From Heterohyrax brucei (lineage: Eukaryota; Chordata; Mammalia; Hyracoidea; Procaviidae): a stretch of 64,000 nucleotides of DNA. Below the pieces are notes generated by a model that was not told the origin of the DNA, searched no databases, and saw only the letters and a list, made by a program, of their open reading frames with translations. Below are positions 1 to 11,621 of the stretch, piece by piece (the first letter of the stretch is position 1; each line of letters begins with the position of its first letter). The stretch lies in assembly GCA_028571685.1 (NCBI GenBank), contig CM053141.1:55736333-55800332 (forward strand). The letters are read 5' to 3'. The position numbers and the translations under genes are program-made.

Positions 1-945
1 ACCTTTCCTTGAGTTCCTATAATAGTAGTCGTATAATATTTGTCCTTTGACAGATTGACTGGTTGCACACAGCATAATGATTTCCACCTTCTTGCATGAT
101 GTTTTATGGAGTCATCATTCTTCATTGCATAGCATTCCATTTTATGAATATACCTTTGTTCATCTGTCGATAGGCAGCTAGGTTGTTTCTGCCTTCTGGC
201 TATTGTGAGCATTGCTGTAATGAATGTGGGTGTGCATGTGTCTTGTGTGAGGGCTCTTGTTTCTTTAGGATATATTCTTAGGTGTGGGGTTGCTGTACAG
301 TATGATACTTTTGTGTCTAGCTTTTTTAAAAAGTAAGCCCTAAATTATTTCCAAAGTGGTTGTACCATTTTACATTTCCACCAGGAATTTAGAAGAGCTC
401 CAGTGTCTCTACAGCCTTTCCAACAATTATTATTTTGTGTTTTTTGGATTAATGCTAGCCTTGTTGGGGTGAGATGGTATCTCATTGTAGTTTTGATTTG
501 CATTGCTCTAATGGTTAGTGACTGTGAGCGTTTCCTCATGTATCTGTTAGCAACATGGATGTCTTTGGTGCAGTACCTGTTCACATCCTTTGTCCAGTTT
601 TAAATTGGGTGTTTGTCTTTTTATTGTTGAGGTTTTCCAGTATCTTGTAGATCTGAGAGATCAGATGCTGATAGAATTTGTCATAGCCAAAATTTTTTCC
701 TGAAATCTGTTGGATGTCTTTTTACTCTTTTGGTGAAGTCTTTGGATGAGCATAAGTGTTTGATTTTTTTGGAGCTCTCAGTCAATCTAGTTTCTCTGCT
801 GGTATTTGTATATTGTTAGTAATCTTTTGTATTCTGTTTCTACCATGTATTCTGGCTTCTAATATTTTCCTTATTGTTCCTTCTATGAACTTTATCATTT
901 TATACTATATTTAAGTGTTAGATCCATTTTGAGTTACTTTTTATT
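1..945 (-). mobile_element. L1 LINE fragment, 3' part of ORF2, minus strand
   Basis: Read on the minus strand this matches the end of L1 ORF2 and its junction with the 3' UTR. The same block recurs on the minus strand at 14773-15060, with the same order of motifs (ATAATAGTAGTC, the CATAATG block, then CATTCATCTG-like words). It runs off the left edge and is stop-riddled. The boundary with the RTE piece at about 950 is approximate. Confidence 0.8.
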
Positions 946-951
946 AGTGGT

Positions 952-1438
952 TGACATTCATTTTTGACAATTTTCAATTTTCCCAGATTCATTTCTTGTG
1001 TATTTTACATTCCAGTTGTGAATAGATGTTTGCAGCTCTTGCTTTTGACTCTGAGTTTTGCCATATCAACAGATGAATGTCTTAAAAGCTTGACTGCATC
1101 CACATTATTAGATGGACTCTACTTTTGAGGGGCTAACTCTTCCCTGGTTGTTTATTGAGTGCCTGCCAACCTAAAGGGCTCATCATCTTTCATTATATCA
1201 GATAGTATTCTGCTGCTATTTGTAAGGCTTTCTCTGAGTAATTTTTTTCCTGACAGGACCACCTGTTTCTTTTTCCTAGTCTGTCTTAGTCTGGAGGTTC
1301 AGCTGAAACCTGTCTGCCATGGGTAACCCTGTTAGGATTTGAAATATTGCTGACATAGCTTCCAGCCTGACAGCAACACATTAGCCACCACAGTACAACA
1401 AACTGACAGAAGAGTGGTGGAAGAACTATATGACTGAT
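952..1438 (-). mobile_element. RTE (BovB-like) LINE, 5'-terminal segment, minus strand
   Basis: It aligns with the blocks at 19890-20475 (minus) and 26466-26930 (plus): GGATGTTTGCAGCT-like, the TATATCAGA block, the GTCTGTCTTAGTCTGGA block and terminal ACAAACTGACAG. This is the 5' untranslated and N-terminal region of the element. No RT or 3' end accompanies it. Confidence 0.7.
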
Positions 1439-1624
1439 CATACTGATTTTACTCTGATAGAATAAAGTATTTTTCCATCATTAAAGACTTAAATTCAGAC
1501 TCTGAATTCATTATTTTATGTCTTAATTGCTACTCTAATTGATAAATGTAATATATCTTGGGATATAAAAAAGGTGTGCATTTGGTAGTTGAAAATTTAT
1601 TTCTGGATTAACAAACAAACAAAG

Positions 1625-1808
1625 ATGGTGCCATCTAGTTTATTACAATTCATGGTGTCTCCATGTTTATCAGAGTAGAACTGTGTTCCATGAAGTTCTC
1701 AATGACTGGTTTGTATTTTCAAAAGTAGGTCACCAGATCTTTCTTCTGTAGCTCCTGTGGCTGGACTAGAACCTCCAACATTTTAGCCAGCTACCAAGTG
1801 TGTTAGCT
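1625..1808 (-). mobile_element. AfroSINE-like SINE, long variant, minus strand (degenerate)
   Basis: GGTGCCATCTAGTT at the left is the reversed tail. AGGTCACCAGATCTTTCTTCTG and a reversed tRNA-like head (GACTAGAACC, then GTGTTAGCTGTTTACACTACC) lie at the right. It is strongly diverged. Confidence 0.6.
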
Positions 1809-2002
1809 GTTTACACTACCCAAAGCTACTATTATTGAGCAGTAAATATATCACGTCTGGGACATGAAAATTCCATTGTTTCACCAGTTGAGTATTTGTT
1901 ACTGGATAAGAGTATAGAATAAGTCAAGAATGTTACAATTTCTTTCAGCTCACATTTCTGCAAAAAGTTTGTGACTGTTTTAGATTATCTTTGCAGTGTA
2001 TA

Positions 2003-2549
2003 TGAGATCTGACAGTTAAGTTCTCAGACTCATCGTAGAGAAAGTGTTACATACCTCGTTGCTGAATATCGCTATGGTCATCTGCAAAGTGCTCTCCTTG
2101 GGAGGCTGTGCAGTGACACCAGCACCTAGTCCACCCTTCAGAGCAATTTGGAACTCTTTTTCTGGAATGGCCATCAGAGCTGTCATTGTATTACTCTTGA
2201 TGTCCTGAATGTCATCAAAATGTCTTCCTTTCAATATTTCCATAACTTCGCGTAATGACAAGTCATTGGGGCCCAGACTAGGTAAATAGAAAGGGTGTTC
2301 CAATACAGTTATTCGTTTACTGGCTAAAAACTGTCTCACAGACAACTATACAGTTAAGTTTGTGAACTTGCCACCGTGTACCATGGCCATTCCAGAAAGA
2401 GTTCCAAAGTTGCTTTGAAGAGTATACTAGGCGCTGGAGTCAGTGTATAGCTTCCCAAGAGGCGTACTTTGCAGGTGACTGTAGTGATATTTAGTAATGT
2501 GTGTAGCACTTAGAACAATTAAGTTCACATACTTAATTGTTGGAGCTCA
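2003..2549. mobile_element. Palindromic mariner-derived MITE, copy A (547 bp, TA-flanked)
   Basis: TA dinucleotides flank it at 2001-2002 and 2550-2551. The left part, to about 2345, is the 3' end of a mariner transposase gene in reverse orientation. A 109-aa minus-strand ORF (2016-2345) carries the transposase-like words FLASKRITVLEHPFYLPSL and LKGRHFDDIQDIKSN. Next comes a short copy of the mariner 5' terminus (CAGTTAAGTTTGTGAACTTG, about 2350). Last comes the 3' end again, in forward orientation. Both termini therefore derive from the same transposon end, with arms of about 165 bp. Copy B at 43658 has the same internal junctions. Confidence 0.85.
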
Positions 2550-2662
2550 TATTTGATAGTCATTCTGTCTTCAATAGATTTCAACAAACGGAGATAAACC
2601 AGAATACCAATTAAAGTTTTTGATTATTTACCAAAAGTTTCAGGCCTGTCTTTGCGGAGAAT

Positions 2663-2826
2663 GGAAACCCTGTGGTGTAGTGGTTAAGTGCTATGGCTGC
2701 TAACCAAAAGGTTGGCAGTTTACGTTCACCAGGTGCTCCTTGGGAACTCTATGAGGCAGTTCAGTTCTGTGTATGCAGTTGCTTGAGTCAAAATTGACTC
2801 TGCGGCAGAGTTTGGTTTTGGTTTCT
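2663..2826 (+). mobile_element. AfroSINE, near full length
   Basis: tRNA-like head GAAACCCTGTGGTGTAGTGG with box A, AACCAAAAGGTTGGCAG, a box-B-like region, then the CTCCTTGGGAACTCTATG body and a tail ending in TTTGGTTTTGG. Confidence 0.9.
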
Positions 2827-2889
2827 GAGGACGATATTTTGTAAGTAGTTTGACACAGAAACTGCTTATAGGTCTCTTTTTTTGTAATT

Positions 2890-3160
2890 GAAATTTACTT
2901 GTAAGAATGGACTGGACTCGGGGACACAGAGTGACCATATCATGTGTGCACTTTATGGTTCTGTGCATCTATAGGATGTCATCCTACTGGCCTCTTACTA
3001 GAGGGAAGTAGAGAGGATGGAGAGAATGGGACAGGAGATTGTTAAAAGGATATGACATATATGGAATGGAAAGGAGGAGCAGAGGGCGCTGCAGATAGGC
3101 AAGCATGTAAATTTGAATTGTGTTGTAAACTTCCAGTCAATCACAATTTAAAAAAAAACA
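2890..3160 (+). mobile_element. L1 LINE 3' UTR end with A-rich tail
   Basis: It shares GAATGGACTGGACTC, GGACACAGAGTGACCATAT, the ATAGGATGTCATCCT block and CAAGCATGTAAATT with the L1 3' ends at 14020-14301, 15460-15600 and 58310-58600. It ends in an A run. Confidence 0.85.
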
Positions 3161-3275
3161 AAAGGTTTACTTAATAGCTTATTTACAGTACCCTTACATT
3201 CTTTTTGTGCTTACAAGTTACACCTGCTAACGAAATAAGAACTTGACGGATCACACAGTTTCTTCTATCAGCGTA

Positions 3276-3440
3276 GGGGCCCTGGTGGTATAGTGTTTGA
3301 GAGCTGAGCTGCTAAACCAAAATATTGGCAGTTTGAATCTACCAGCTGTTTCTTAGAAACCCTGTGAAGAAGTTCTGCTCTGTCCGTATGGTCACTGCAA
3401 ATGAGACTCAACTCTACAGCAGTCTTTTTTTTCTGTCGGT
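3276..3440 (+). mobile_element. AfroSINE, degenerate
   Basis: GCCCTGGTGGTATAGTG head, GTTTGAATCTACCAGC box B, GAAACCCTGTGAAG body and a diverged tail. Confidence 0.8.
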
Positions 3441-3446
3441 GTAAAC

Positions 3447-3500
3447 CCAAACCAAACCAACTCCTTTGCCATCAAGTCAGTGTTGACTCAGCGTAATCAT
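3447..3500 (-). mobile_element. AfroSINE tail fragment, minus strand
   Basis: AACCCAAACCAAACC, then GCCATCAAGTCAGTGTTGACT, is the reversed AfroSINE tail. It sits tail-to-tail with the preceding plus-strand SINE. Confidence 0.65.
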
Positions 3501-4014
<514 letters not shown>

Positions 4015-4179
4015 TGAGTACTTCAGTTTAACTTTAATGTTCTTTTCAGGTCCCTTTTTCTGAAGAGATTTTTCTTTTAAATATATTGGTTTTCAGATTC
4101 TTTTATGTGTTATATGCTTTTACAGTACCTTTTTGGGAGACAGTTTCGTTTTTGTTTATCTGTGGTCAGAGACATTGAA

Positions 4180-4350
4180 ACAAAACACATTTGCCATTTG
4201 AGTCAATAGCATGTGTTTCAGAGAAATGCGTGCCATAGTTTTCAGTGGATGATTTTTCAGAAATAGATCACCAGGTGTTTTTTCAGAGATAGGTCTGGGT
4301 GAGCTTAAGACTCCAGGTGTTTGGTTAGCAATGGAGAACATTAACCATTA
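4180..4350 (-). mobile_element. AfroSINE-like long variant, minus strand, very degenerate
   Basis: TTGCCATTTGAGTCA, GAAATAGATCACCAGG and a reversed head around GGTTAGCAATGG follow the same order as the element at 1625. Divergence is high. Confidence 0.45.
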
Positions 4351-4504
4351 ATACCATCTGAGGATACTGTCTCTCTTTACCGGCCAGGGCATTTTTCTCT
4401 CTCTTTATTTGTGTATATTCATATATATATATTTATTTTTATAAATATCAGCCTGGCTGGCACAGTAAACTAAGAACCAGTGTTTTTCTGAGCATTCTTT
4501 ATTG

Positions 4505-4690
4505 CATAAAGAGTTCTGATGACATGGTGATTAAACACTCAGCTTCTATCCTGGTTCAAACCCACCAGCTATTCAATGGGAGAAAGCTGTGTCAGTCTGC
4601 TTCCGTAAACATTACAGCCTTGGAAACACCATCCTTTATAGTTGCTGTAGAGGAGAATTGACTCAATGTCTATGTCTTTTTTTGGTTTGG
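4505..4690 (+). mobile_element. AfroSINE, long variant
   Basis: ATGGTGATTAAACACTCAGC head, GGTTCAAACCCACCAGC box B, then the extra segment GTCAGTCTGCTTCCGTAAA and ACAGCCTTGGAAAC, and a tail GAATTGACTCAATG. Confidence 0.8.
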
Positions 4691-5279
4691 ATTTTTTTTT
4701 GGATCAAAATAGCTATTTCTGTGAGCACTGTTAGTACTCTGTGTACTAGTCTAAGATGGACCTGTTTGAATGACGTTAGTAATTTGGAAACACCTTTACT
4801 TATTCTTAAATTGAAATTTAAGCTTCTTTGTAAAGTTTTGTTTTGTTTGTAGAGTGGGAGAGGGGAACTAGGTGAGTTTAGAAATCAGCTAATTTGTAAG
4901 AAACTTGTAGATTCCTAGGATCTTGTGATTAATTAATTGTTTTTTTTACAGTATATTGGAAATGACCATAAATTATTGTGGCACTGATGCAGTCAGTGAC
5001 ATAAATCTTCATGATAATATAAGGCCCAAATGTTAAGTAGTGGGACTTCCTCATGTTCAATAAAGAAGTTCTAACTAGAGGAAACATTAGCCAGAAGCTA
5101 GAAAATTGCTGTTCTTATCGATACTCCAAGAAAGCTGTTATGTGTGTAGTCTCCAGCTGATGGTTGTTAGCAGTTTAAATCGTCTATCTCATTTTAGAAA
5201 AGTATGGTGTTTAACACTCTACCTGGAAGAATTTTTGTTAAAAACACCAGGTATATTGCAGTTTAAACACACTTATACT
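4691..5279. other. Unannotated intron 3 sequence
   Basis: AT-rich. No repeat family or exon-like signal recognised. Confidence 0.5.
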
Positions 5280-5314
5280 CGGATCCGACTCGACGGCACT
5301 TGGCTTGGCTTGGC
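5280..5314 (+). mobile_element. Ultra-short retroposed tail fragment (35 bp) with 6-bp duplication
   Basis: GGATCCGACTCGACGGCACT followed by repeated TTGGC units. It is flanked by TATACT at 5274-5279 and 5315-5320. It resembles the fragments at 8333, 24795 and 26267. A shorter GGCACTTGGCTGGA piece recurs at about 5338. Confidence 0.6.
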
Positions 5315-5352
5315 TATACTTTATTAATCAAATTCAATGGCACTTGGCTGGA

Positions 5353-6590
5353 TATTTAGCCACTGTATTTTAGATACTTTGGCATTCTGTAGATTTTGTA
5401 TTTTGTTTTCTATGTAGTGTGTTTTTGTAAATCATACTTGAAGATACTAAAAAAAATTAAAAAAAAACTTTGTCCTGTGATTGAAATGTTATAATTATTT
5501 TTCTTTTGAGACACATGAGGTTTTTAATATATTCATTTATACTTCAAACTCATGTTATAATGCATTTCCAGTAACATTCAGTCATAAATCTTTGTTTAGG
5601 TATTTCTGTTACTTTATTTATTGGTAAAATATTTTATGTTAAGAATAAGCTTGACTGGGTTATTTAAATAAATTAGTGGCACTTTACTGTTGTTTATTGT
5701 GGCTTACACACAGGTTCATACCATCATTGTTATAGTATTGGTTTAGTCTAAAAATCACACAGTTTAATATTGAAGTAGTTAGTGATTACTTAACACCCTG
5801 CTGCTTTTAAGGGCAAAGCTATAACTTGTTATTCAGCTTGAATATGGAAAAGCTGTTTTTTATGATGTGTTGATTAAAATTAGATGTATATTACATGTTT
5901 GGGAGGCAAAGTTCTCAAAATACATTTTTCCCAAGTAAAATAGTTTTGAACTGATAGTCTACATGCAGTTTTTCTGAGGTGTTGTTTTAGACCTTGAGTA
6001 CTAAAAGAACAATTTATTACTTCTCTTTGTGCTAATGTTAAGAGACATCTATTAATAAGAAAAAATTATGTTTATAAATGTTTATTTGATCTTTTTTTCT
6101 ATTAAACAGAGACTGTATTTGCTGACACTGGAATGAGGGTTATCTTTTTCTCTCCCATTTAGAATTCTAATGAGACAAAAACAGTAAACAGTATTAATGA
6201 TTGCTTGGGTATTTTGAATTCTCAGTTTTTCTGTGAAATATTTTAAAACATTTTATAAAATTGTTCAATTTTGAGCTAATGTTCCCTTTTGCTCATCGTA
6301 AAACTCACCATTTAATTAATTAAACCTATAGCCCAGAGCAATTAATGACTTAACCATTATTTGGCCTGTTAGTTGGCTTGTACGTAAATTTATGATTATA
6401 TGTCTAATATTAACAGGTAAAGTTTGGGAAAGAAATATTTAACACCTGCCTGTATGTGTCTATATAAACTTATAATTTCTGTTTGAATGGGAAGAACTAC
6501 TTTGGGAAAAAGGGAGAGTTATTATTTTAATATCTGATTTTTACTATTTGTGAATGATTTTGAGACATACTAAAATTGAAAAAAAAAAAA
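5353..6590. other. Unannotated intron 3 sequence
   Basis: AT-rich DNA with several short A runs. No recognised repeat or coding signal. Confidence 0.5.
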
Positions 6591-6735
6591 AAGTGACTAC
6601 TAACCAAAAGGTTGGCAGTTTGAAGCCCCCAGTAGCTCCAAAGCAAAAAGCTGTGGCAGTCTGTTTCTGTAGGAATTTACAGCCTCGGAAACTCTATTTT
6701 AGAGTCACAATTAAACAGCAGTGTGTTGTGTGTTT
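6591..6735 (+). mobile_element. AfroSINE, long variant, 5' incomplete
   Basis: TAACCAAAAGGTTGGCAGTT, then GGCAGTCTGTTTCTGTAGG and ACAGCCTCGGAAACTC. The head is missing. It sits just after an A run. Confidence 0.8.
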
Positions 6736-7280
6736 AAAAACATATGTGTTCCCAAAGCCATAGAGTTTCCAAATGCAGGGGATCTGGGACTTAAACTGTG
6801 TTACCTTTTTTTTTTCCCCTATTAGGTGTACAGTTACCTCTGGCGTTAGAATCTACCCTATAGATGGATTGGCTTGTAGGATTTAACAGACACTTAACCC
6901 TGCTGACACAGGGGTATTATAGAGAGAAGTCTGTAGCATAAGAAACATGATAAATATAACATCTACAAAAATAATCCTTGTATACGTTTAGAAGTTTTTT
7001 CACAAACTTGCTAAGAATACACAGAAAAGTACACTTAAGATGTTTTTTTGAGCAGCAGATGCAGTGCTAACATAAGAGATATGTTAAAAGAAGTGCTAAC
7101 ATAAAACATAGATTTTACAAAGTTACTGTGGTAATTTTCTGACCGAAGCCTGCAGTCTTAAATGTTTTTTCATATTTTTTAGGGGAAAGGAAAAAGCATT
7201 CACATTGTGAAAGTGAGGTTCACAGCATGGTTTATGTTTTTAAAAATTTACTGAATAAATGTCATTGCTATGTATCTATA
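6736..7280. other. Unannotated intron 3 sequence
   Basis: No repeat family recognised. A few short local direct repeats such as GTGCTAACATAA (about 7064 and 7093). Confidence 0.45.
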
Positions 7281-7415
7281 ACCAAACCAAACCTGCTGCT
7301 TTTGAGTCAGTTGTGACTTAAAGCAACCCTACAGGACAGGGTAGAACCGCCCCAGAGAGTTTCCAAGGAGTACCTGGTGGATTTGAACTGCTGACCTTTT
7401 CTGTGGTTACTTCAG
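7281..7415 (-). mobile_element. AfroSINE, minus strand, head truncated
   Basis: AACCAAACCAAACCTGCTGC, AGCAACCCTACAGGACAGGG, GAGTTTCCAAGGAGTACCTG and GGATTTGAACTGCTGACC are the reversed tail, body and box B. Confidence 0.88.
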
Positions 7416-8323
7416 AAGGCCACTTTTGTTCAGCTGTAGTAAGATGGTAAGATGAATGTGCTTCAATTGTAAGAAGCCCACTGAAATGACTATATGAATA
7501 AGTTTTTAAATATTTGTTGTATAGATTTTAATTTCATGTTTTAAAATAATGTATTTCTGTATTTCTTCTCATCCAAGTTGGAGCTTTTTTAAGACTGCTT
7601 TAATTACCTGTATCTTTACATATTAGAACCCAGGTAAAAAGTTTGTCTTTGTATAAACATAAAAAATATCTTTTCCTTGTTTTTGACCTTAAATTTTTAC
7701 TGTTTAAACCTCCACAATCCATTTTGATGGTGGGCTAAGAGATGGCTCATCCATGTTTAATAACATAGCTAGTTGCCTAAGATTACTGCTGGTTATGAAT
7801 TTCATGTATTTCATGATAGCCTTTTGTTCTTGGATTGATCATTTCTCCTTTTCATTTATTTCTGTAAACCTGACTCTAATTTTGATAAAACCTAAATTTG
7901 ATGTATTATTCTTTCATTCAATTTTATTTAACACTGGCCATTGAAACTCATTGGACTTAGTAGTTTCTGTGTTAGTTTAATCATTGTTTATAAATACAAC
8001 CTGTACATTGATTTTTTAAATAATTTTTTATTATAGAATTATGCATCTGTCATTCAGCTTCTGGAAACAAGGATTTATTTTATGCCATCATGGACCTAGA
8101 AGGTCATCTAATTTAAGTAGAGGTGTACACTCATTTAGATGTTGCTAATTCTCTCATTACCCAACTATCCCCTGGCTTTAATAAATCATCAGTGTGAATA
8201 TCACACTTAGACTTGTAGATAGTCCTTTTGCTTGTAAGTAGCAGGTACTACCAAATAGATGTATTACCTGGTACCTTCTTTCTCCCTTACACGTTTTCAC
8301 CATGTTGCAAAACTACTTTATCT
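7416..8323. other. Unannotated intron 3 sequence
   Basis: AT-rich, no recognised element. The small ORF at 7753-7944 is hydrophobic low-complexity chance sequence. Confidence 0.5.
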
Positions 8324-8332
8324 GCTTTAATG

Positions 8333-8376
8333 TGTGGGTCACCATGAGTTGGATCTGACTCAACGGCACTTGGCTG
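8333..8376 (+). mobile_element. Ultra-short retroposed tail fragment (44 bp) with 9-bp TSD
   Basis: TGGGTCACCATGAGTTGGAT, then CTGACTCAACGGCACTTGG, lies between GCTTTAATG at 8324-8332 and GCTTTAATG at 8377-8385. There is no SINE head or body. Caveat: the flanking word occurs a third time near 8441 within a local repeat. Confidence 0.65.
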
Positions 8377-8580
8377 GCTTTAATGGGTTAACTTTTTTTT
8401 AAATAAAGATTCTATTCTATTTATTGACAAAATACCTTGTTTGCTTTAATGGGTTAAATTTTTTAAATAAAGATTCTATCTATTAAAGATTCTATCTTAA
8501 ATAAAGATCCTATCTTTTAAAATAAAGATTCTATCTGTTAAATTCTATCTATTTAAATAGATTCTATTCTATTTATTGTG
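8377..8580. repeat. Degenerate local tandem repeats, AAATAAAGATTCTATCT type
   Basis: Units containing AAATAAAGATTCTAT recur at about 8400, 8465, 8500 and 8520, with TTCTATTCTATTTATTG at both ends. A longer unit, GCTTTAATGGGTTAA plus T-run plus AAATAAAGATTCTAT, occurs twice. Confidence 0.75.
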
Positions 8581-10240
8581 CAGTAAATGCATGTATTCTC
8601 TTTATAGGTTTAAGCAATGAAGACATACATAGTTTAAACCATGAAAGTTTCCGATCATTCTTTTTTCCCTCCTCTCCTTGCCATCTTGCTCACATATCCT
8701 CTTTCCATGGAAGTAAGTCCTGGTAACAGTTTGGTGTGTATTTTTCCAGACTTTTTTTGTGCTTGTAGATGTATGTGTCATAGGAGTCAGTTAAATCACC
8801 TAAGCTTGTAATGGATTGATTTTTATGCTTCATTAGAGTGGTTCTGTTTCAGTTTTGCCATTGATCTTAGTCCTGGAACATAGTGCTTACTCTTATGACG
8901 TGAACTTTCTGAGGTTTCATTGGAAAACGTAAGTTGTTTACCATGTCCTTCTAACTACCAAGTTTGCTAGTTTTAACTTTGTAGTTAAAAGGACCGAGTA
9001 AACACCTTGTTCTTTACCAATAGAGGTAAAAGTTTGTAGGCCCCAGTCTCCCTTGCCTCAGACAGCTGCTGAAGTCTGCTCAGCTCTGTCAGCCATCCTA
9101 GCTATAGCTGGTATTATCCTCTCAAGAACTCTCCATTCTGTGGATTCCTCCTTTTGAGGGTACTCCAGTTGCTGTAGCAATCCTAAACTCCATATCGTAC
9201 TCCTCATGTTATTGAGGCTGTGGCTTTCTGTCTGAGTTCATACTGTTCTTGTTTATCTAGGCTAGACAGTATCTTTGGGGGGAAATTATATAAACTTGAA
9301 TCCAAATCAGTATGGTTTCCTTCTTTCAAAACTTGAATGCCCTCCAGGGGTTTTTTTACCTAATTTTGGTTGTAACCTTGTCCCTTCATACATTTGGAGG
9401 CCCCTGACCCCACACCCATCTGTTTTGTCCAGAGTTTATAGTTTTTATGTGTAGACATATAAATCTGATATTAAATACTTAGGTTGTTTAGTATTCAAAG
9501 TGAACCATCAGGGTTGGCTGGATGGTCTTCCATATGCGGAGATAGTAGAAAAAGCACTCTGAATAGAAGGAACAAATTAAGCTGATGGGAGAGTACAGGC
9601 TGCATTTATAGGCAAGTGAGCAGTCTGATTTGACTAGTTGGTTGCTTCTAAGGGTAGTAATTAACGTAAGTCTAGACATTAGGTTCTCTTCATTTTGTAA
9701 GAGTGTTTAAATGCCAGGGTAGGAGGTTGAAGTTTATTTGGTGCACAGTAAAAAGTATTTAAAATTTTGAACTGGGCAGTGAGTTTGGTAGTTGAACTTC
9801 AGAAGAGTAATCTGGCAGCATAGTGAAGGGTAGATTGAGTCAAAAACAGACGGTAGAAGAACAAATTAGTTAATGAAGGTATTGTAATAGTTCATGGAAA
9901 AGTTAAAAAGGGTATAAGTTGGTGGTAGCAACATACCTAGGAAGAAAACAACCTTGAAATATAGGGAATAAAGGAGAAATGAGAAAGGTAATACTGAGTG
10001 GTTAGAAGAATGATGGCTTGTTGATGCAAGTTATTATTATTTAATGTGTATACTTTTTCTTCTTAAATAAAATCAGGATAATTATAAACACCATATTTGT
10101 TTCATAGAAACCTGGACTTCCGGTTTCTCAGTTTTTTCTGCATTTTTGTCTGTATTTTTTCTTACTCTCAGTTAATGTGTCAGTCAGTAATCATTAAATT
10201 ACTAAATTGTGTATATTTTGACACTTCTGTTTTCAGTATA
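8581..10240. other. Unannotated intron 3 sequence
   Basis: A 1.66-kb stretch with no repeat family that I can name and no splice-flanked coding signal. Confidence 0.5.
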
Positions 10241-10436
10241 AGAAGCCCTGGTTGCATGTTGGTTAAGCACTTGGCTATAACCAAAAAGTCAGTGCTTCAA
10301 CCTGCCAGCTGCTTGAAAGTGTGCTTATGTAAAGCTTACAGTCTTGGAAACCCATGAGGCAGTTGTGCTGTGTCCTGTAGAAGTGCTTTGAGTTCAAATT
10401 GACTTGACAGCAAGGAGTGTGTTTTTATCTTTGGTT
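10241..10436 (+). mobile_element. AfroSINE, long variant
   Basis: AAGCCCTGGTTGCATGTTGG head, CAACCTGCCAGCTGC box B region, GTAAAGCTTACAGTCTTGGA insert and the tail GAGTTCAAATTGACTTGACA. Confidence 0.85.
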
Positions 10437-10849
10437 CTCATAATAAATAGCTTATTTAAATATCAAGTGAGAAATCATATGTAATTTGAAAAGGAGAAGC
10501 CAATATAAATTTGCCATTTGTTATGCCATGTGAATTTCTTTTGCATAACAGTGTTTATGGTAAGAGTACATATACTAATAGGAATCTCACAGGAATCCGA
10601 GAATATTACCTATAATACATTATCAGAACTTCAGCAGCAGCAATTTGTGGTTTGTCACGTTAGTGAGAACACCAGCTACATCCTATGCATTCTCTTATGT
10701 GCGAATTTCTTAGCTTTGCACTATCCACTTACCTTCTTAAAACCCTCTTTTCTAAATTTTTTCACTTCTACATTTTTTTTAAATTATGCTTTAGGAGATG
10801 TTTACAAAGCCAGGTGTTTCTAATTAAACAATTAATAGTCTTTCTGTTT
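10437..10849. other. Unannotated intron 3 sequence
   Basis: No recognised element. Overlapping small ORFs here have no family features. Confidence 0.5.
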
Positions 10850-11621
10850 TGTGACACTGGCTACCAACCCTGCGATGTGTCAACACTCTCCCGATTTCTG
10901 TTGGTTCACCTTTCCTGTGTCTTCTTGCCTTCATGTCTTCGCTTTTGGACTGGTACACCCATTTAGTCTCTCATACTGCTGAAAATGTTTTGTAGGCCTG
11001 TCTAGTCTTTTGCTGAAGGATGAACTTCAGGAGTGATTTCAGTACTGAGTTAAAAGAGTATCTGGGGCCATACCTTGGGTTTTCTCCAATGTGTGTCAGA
11101 CCAGTAAATCTCATCTGTTTTGTGAATTACAGTTTTGTTCTACATTTTTCTCCCACTTTGTCTGGGGCCTTATATTGCAGTCTCTGCCAGAGCTGTTGGT
11201 GGTGGTTGCGTGGTACCATCTGGTTGTGCTGGACTCACTGTGGTAGAAGTTGTGGTAGTTGTGGTCCTTCAGTCCTTTGGACTGATCTTTCCGTTGTGTC
11301 TTTGGTTTAATTCATTCTCCTTAGCTTCAAATGGGGTAGGGCCATTAGACATGACTTAAATGGCCACTCAGAAGCTTTTAAGACCCCAGATGCTACTCAG
11401 CAAAGCAGGATATAGAACATTTGCTTTATAAAGTGTGTTATACCAGTGGAGCTACAAGTTCCCTGACACCACCGTCTCCAGCTCTCAGGCCAGTGACTGG
11501 GATGTGCAGGGAGAATGGATGTGTCTTTGAAGCTTCTGTAGCTTTGCCTTCATCAAGTTATGCTAACTTCTCCAAGTATTGTGAACTGTCTTACCCTTCA
11601 TCACACTTAACACCTATCTAG
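10850..11621 (-). mobile_element. L1 LINE 3' UTR, minus strand (first half of a split copy)
   Basis: It matches the minus-strand L1 at 63270 onward: CCTTTGGACTAAT-like, CACTCACAAGCTTTCAAGAC-like and the TGTGTCT...GAAGCTTC block. The copy is cut at 11621 by the MaLR provirus and resumes at 14773. The 5-bp word TCTAG is duplicated at 11617-11621 and 14768-14772. Confidence 0.85.

Noticed and set aside
2016..2345. 109-aa minus-strand ORF as a gene
   Set aside because: It is the inverted C-terminal part of a mariner transposase inside a palindromic MITE, without promoter or N-terminus.
8377..8580. Regular repeats considered as a CRISPR-like array
   Set aside because: Units are variable, AT-rich and without unique spacers, in a mammalian intron; this is degenerate tandem repetition.
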